Assembly: GCF_019209905.1 (NCBI RefSeq) | Contig: NZ_JAHUTM010000003.1 | Location: 124,001 to 188,000 of the forward strand | Reading direction: 5' to 3' | Origin: Corynebacterium sp. TAE3-ERU12 | Lineage (GTDB): Bacteria > Actinomycetota > Actinomycetes > Mycobacteriales > Mycobacteriaceae | DNA length: 64,000 bases | In this document: positions 63,555 to 64,000 of the stretch, piece by piece | Position numbering within the stretch: the first letter of the stretch is position 1 | How the letters are laid out: each line of letters starts with the position of its first letter | Notes under the pieces: model-generated | Told to the model about the DNA's origin: nothing | Seen by the model: only the letters and a program-made list of their open reading frames with translations | Databases searched by the model: none | Program-made: the position numbers and the translations under genes

Positions 63555-63560
63555 ACAGTA
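63555..63560 (-). promoter_or_regulatory. -10 box of leaderless promoter (nitrilase-PucR operon)
   Basis: TACTGT on the minus strand ends 7 nt before the ATG at 63547. Confidence 0.5.
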
Positions 63561-63732
63561 CCGGCATCCGGTTTTACCTGCAGTGATGACCACTGTGCAC
63601 AATTGCCGATCCGTCCACAATGCTCTGGTGGGGGCGCCTTGGCCGCATGAGTGCGGCGGCGGCGACATCGCATACTGGGCCCTGCAACCGCACGGACTGT
63701 GCGGGATCGAAGCAGGCAAGGGAGGGACACCG

Positions 63733-64000
63733 ATGACGCAGTCGAGTTATCTGCAGCTCGACCTGGCCGCTCTATTGGGGTTCGCGGACCGGCTTGCCGA
63801 CGCTGCCGCCGATATCGCCGATACCGGCCGGGCTGTTGGCTCCATTGGTGGCCTGCCTGTGTCCCAAGTCCGTGCGGCTGCCGCGGATCTGGCGAACCAG
63901 TGGGCGGCGGATCTCGCGGCGAAAGCGGAATCCGAGGCGGCCCTAGCCGAAGCTACCAGCGCGTATGCCATTGCTTTAGCCCGTGCCGACGATGAGCTCG
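63733..64000 (+). CDS. Ala-rich helical protein, ESX/WXG-like (partial)
   Basis: The first 89 codons of a gene that leaves the window; ATG 63733 has AGGGAGGGAC 4-5 nt upstream. The sequence MTQSSYLQLDLAALLGFADR ... VSQVRAAAADLANQWAADLA ... ALAEATSAYAIALARADDEL is almost wholly helical, Ala/Asp-rich and free of Cys. It could form a coiled-coil hairpin like WXG100/LXG or other type VII secretion-related proteins, but no WXG motif is seen; NQW is the only Trp. Family not recognised. Confidence 0.65.
   Translation, partial: MTQSSYLQLDLAALLGFADRLADAAADIADTGRAVGSIGGLPVSQVRAAAADLANQWAADLAAKAESEAALAEATSAYAIALARADDEL

Overview
The window is high-GC actinobacterial DNA, almost certainly a Corynebacterium chromosome. 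The glnX-glnH-pknG operon, the pta-ackA pair, GTP-type pck, class II fda, the Mrp antiporter operon and the pyrE-clpB neighbourhood are all arranged as in corynebacteria. The block xth / GNAT / def / DUF3263 / LytR_C / GCS2 ligase matches the order known from mycobacteria. Many genes carry a TANNNT -10 box 6-8 nt before the start codon, which indicates leaderless mRNAs. I see no tRNA or rRNA gene, no CRISPR array, no insertion sequence and no prophage.

Layout. 1-3580 (minus): the proximal end of an exopolysaccharide locus (priming glycosyl-phosphate transferase, GT4 glycosyltransferase, truncated membrane protein). 3724-10035 (plus): tightly overlapping mrpA-C-D-E-F-G. 10032-15340: GCS2 ligase, lipoprotein, LytR_C protein, DUF3263, peptide deformylase, GNAT, exonuclease III. 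15471-18641: MarR regulator, ABC exporter, small membrane protein, NUDIX hydrolase. 18770-23624: glnX-glnH-pknG, an amino-acid-sensing kinase operon. 23721-30744: L,D-transpeptidase, acetate metabolism (pta-ackA), ferredoxin-NADP reductase, phosphoribosyltransferase, purT. 31187-33202: two tandem paralogous membrane proteins with degenerate J-like N-termini. 33214-35875: nucleoside hydrolase, KmtR-like ArsR sensor, MFS transporter. 36006-40231: purA, a conserved hypothetical, pck. 40397-41491: a Fic protein with a strong operator array. 41510-54024: FUSC membrane protein, DUF3151, fda, GH76-like enzyme, TrmH methylase, YhhN-type protein, pyrE, a Pro/Glu-rich membrane protein, rhodanese, SDR and clpB. 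54248-63547: a catabolic cluster. 63733-64000: start of an unknown helical protein.

How it fits together. The catabolic cluster pairs a permease with a gabT-type aminotransferase, a glutaryl-CoA dehydrogenase, a semialdehyde dehydrogenase and a class III CoA-transferase. The last three overlap by 4 nt. A PucR regulator and a nitrilase-family amidase read toward them. Together these make a plausible route 5-aminovalerate (or GABA) -> semialdehyde -> glutarate -> glutaryl-CoA -> crotonyl-CoA. This goes beyond a simple GABA cluster.

Most unusual non-genic signals: (1) an 11-mer, CGTCGGCAAGC, present 18 times exactly on the two strands; (2) a 67-bp near-perfect palindrome present three times in intergenic DNA; (3) two ACATGTTAA-type dyads in front of fic; (4) a G-tract array upstream of the first J-like gene; (5) two HspR-type HAIR boxes overlapping a SigH-like promoter at clpB.
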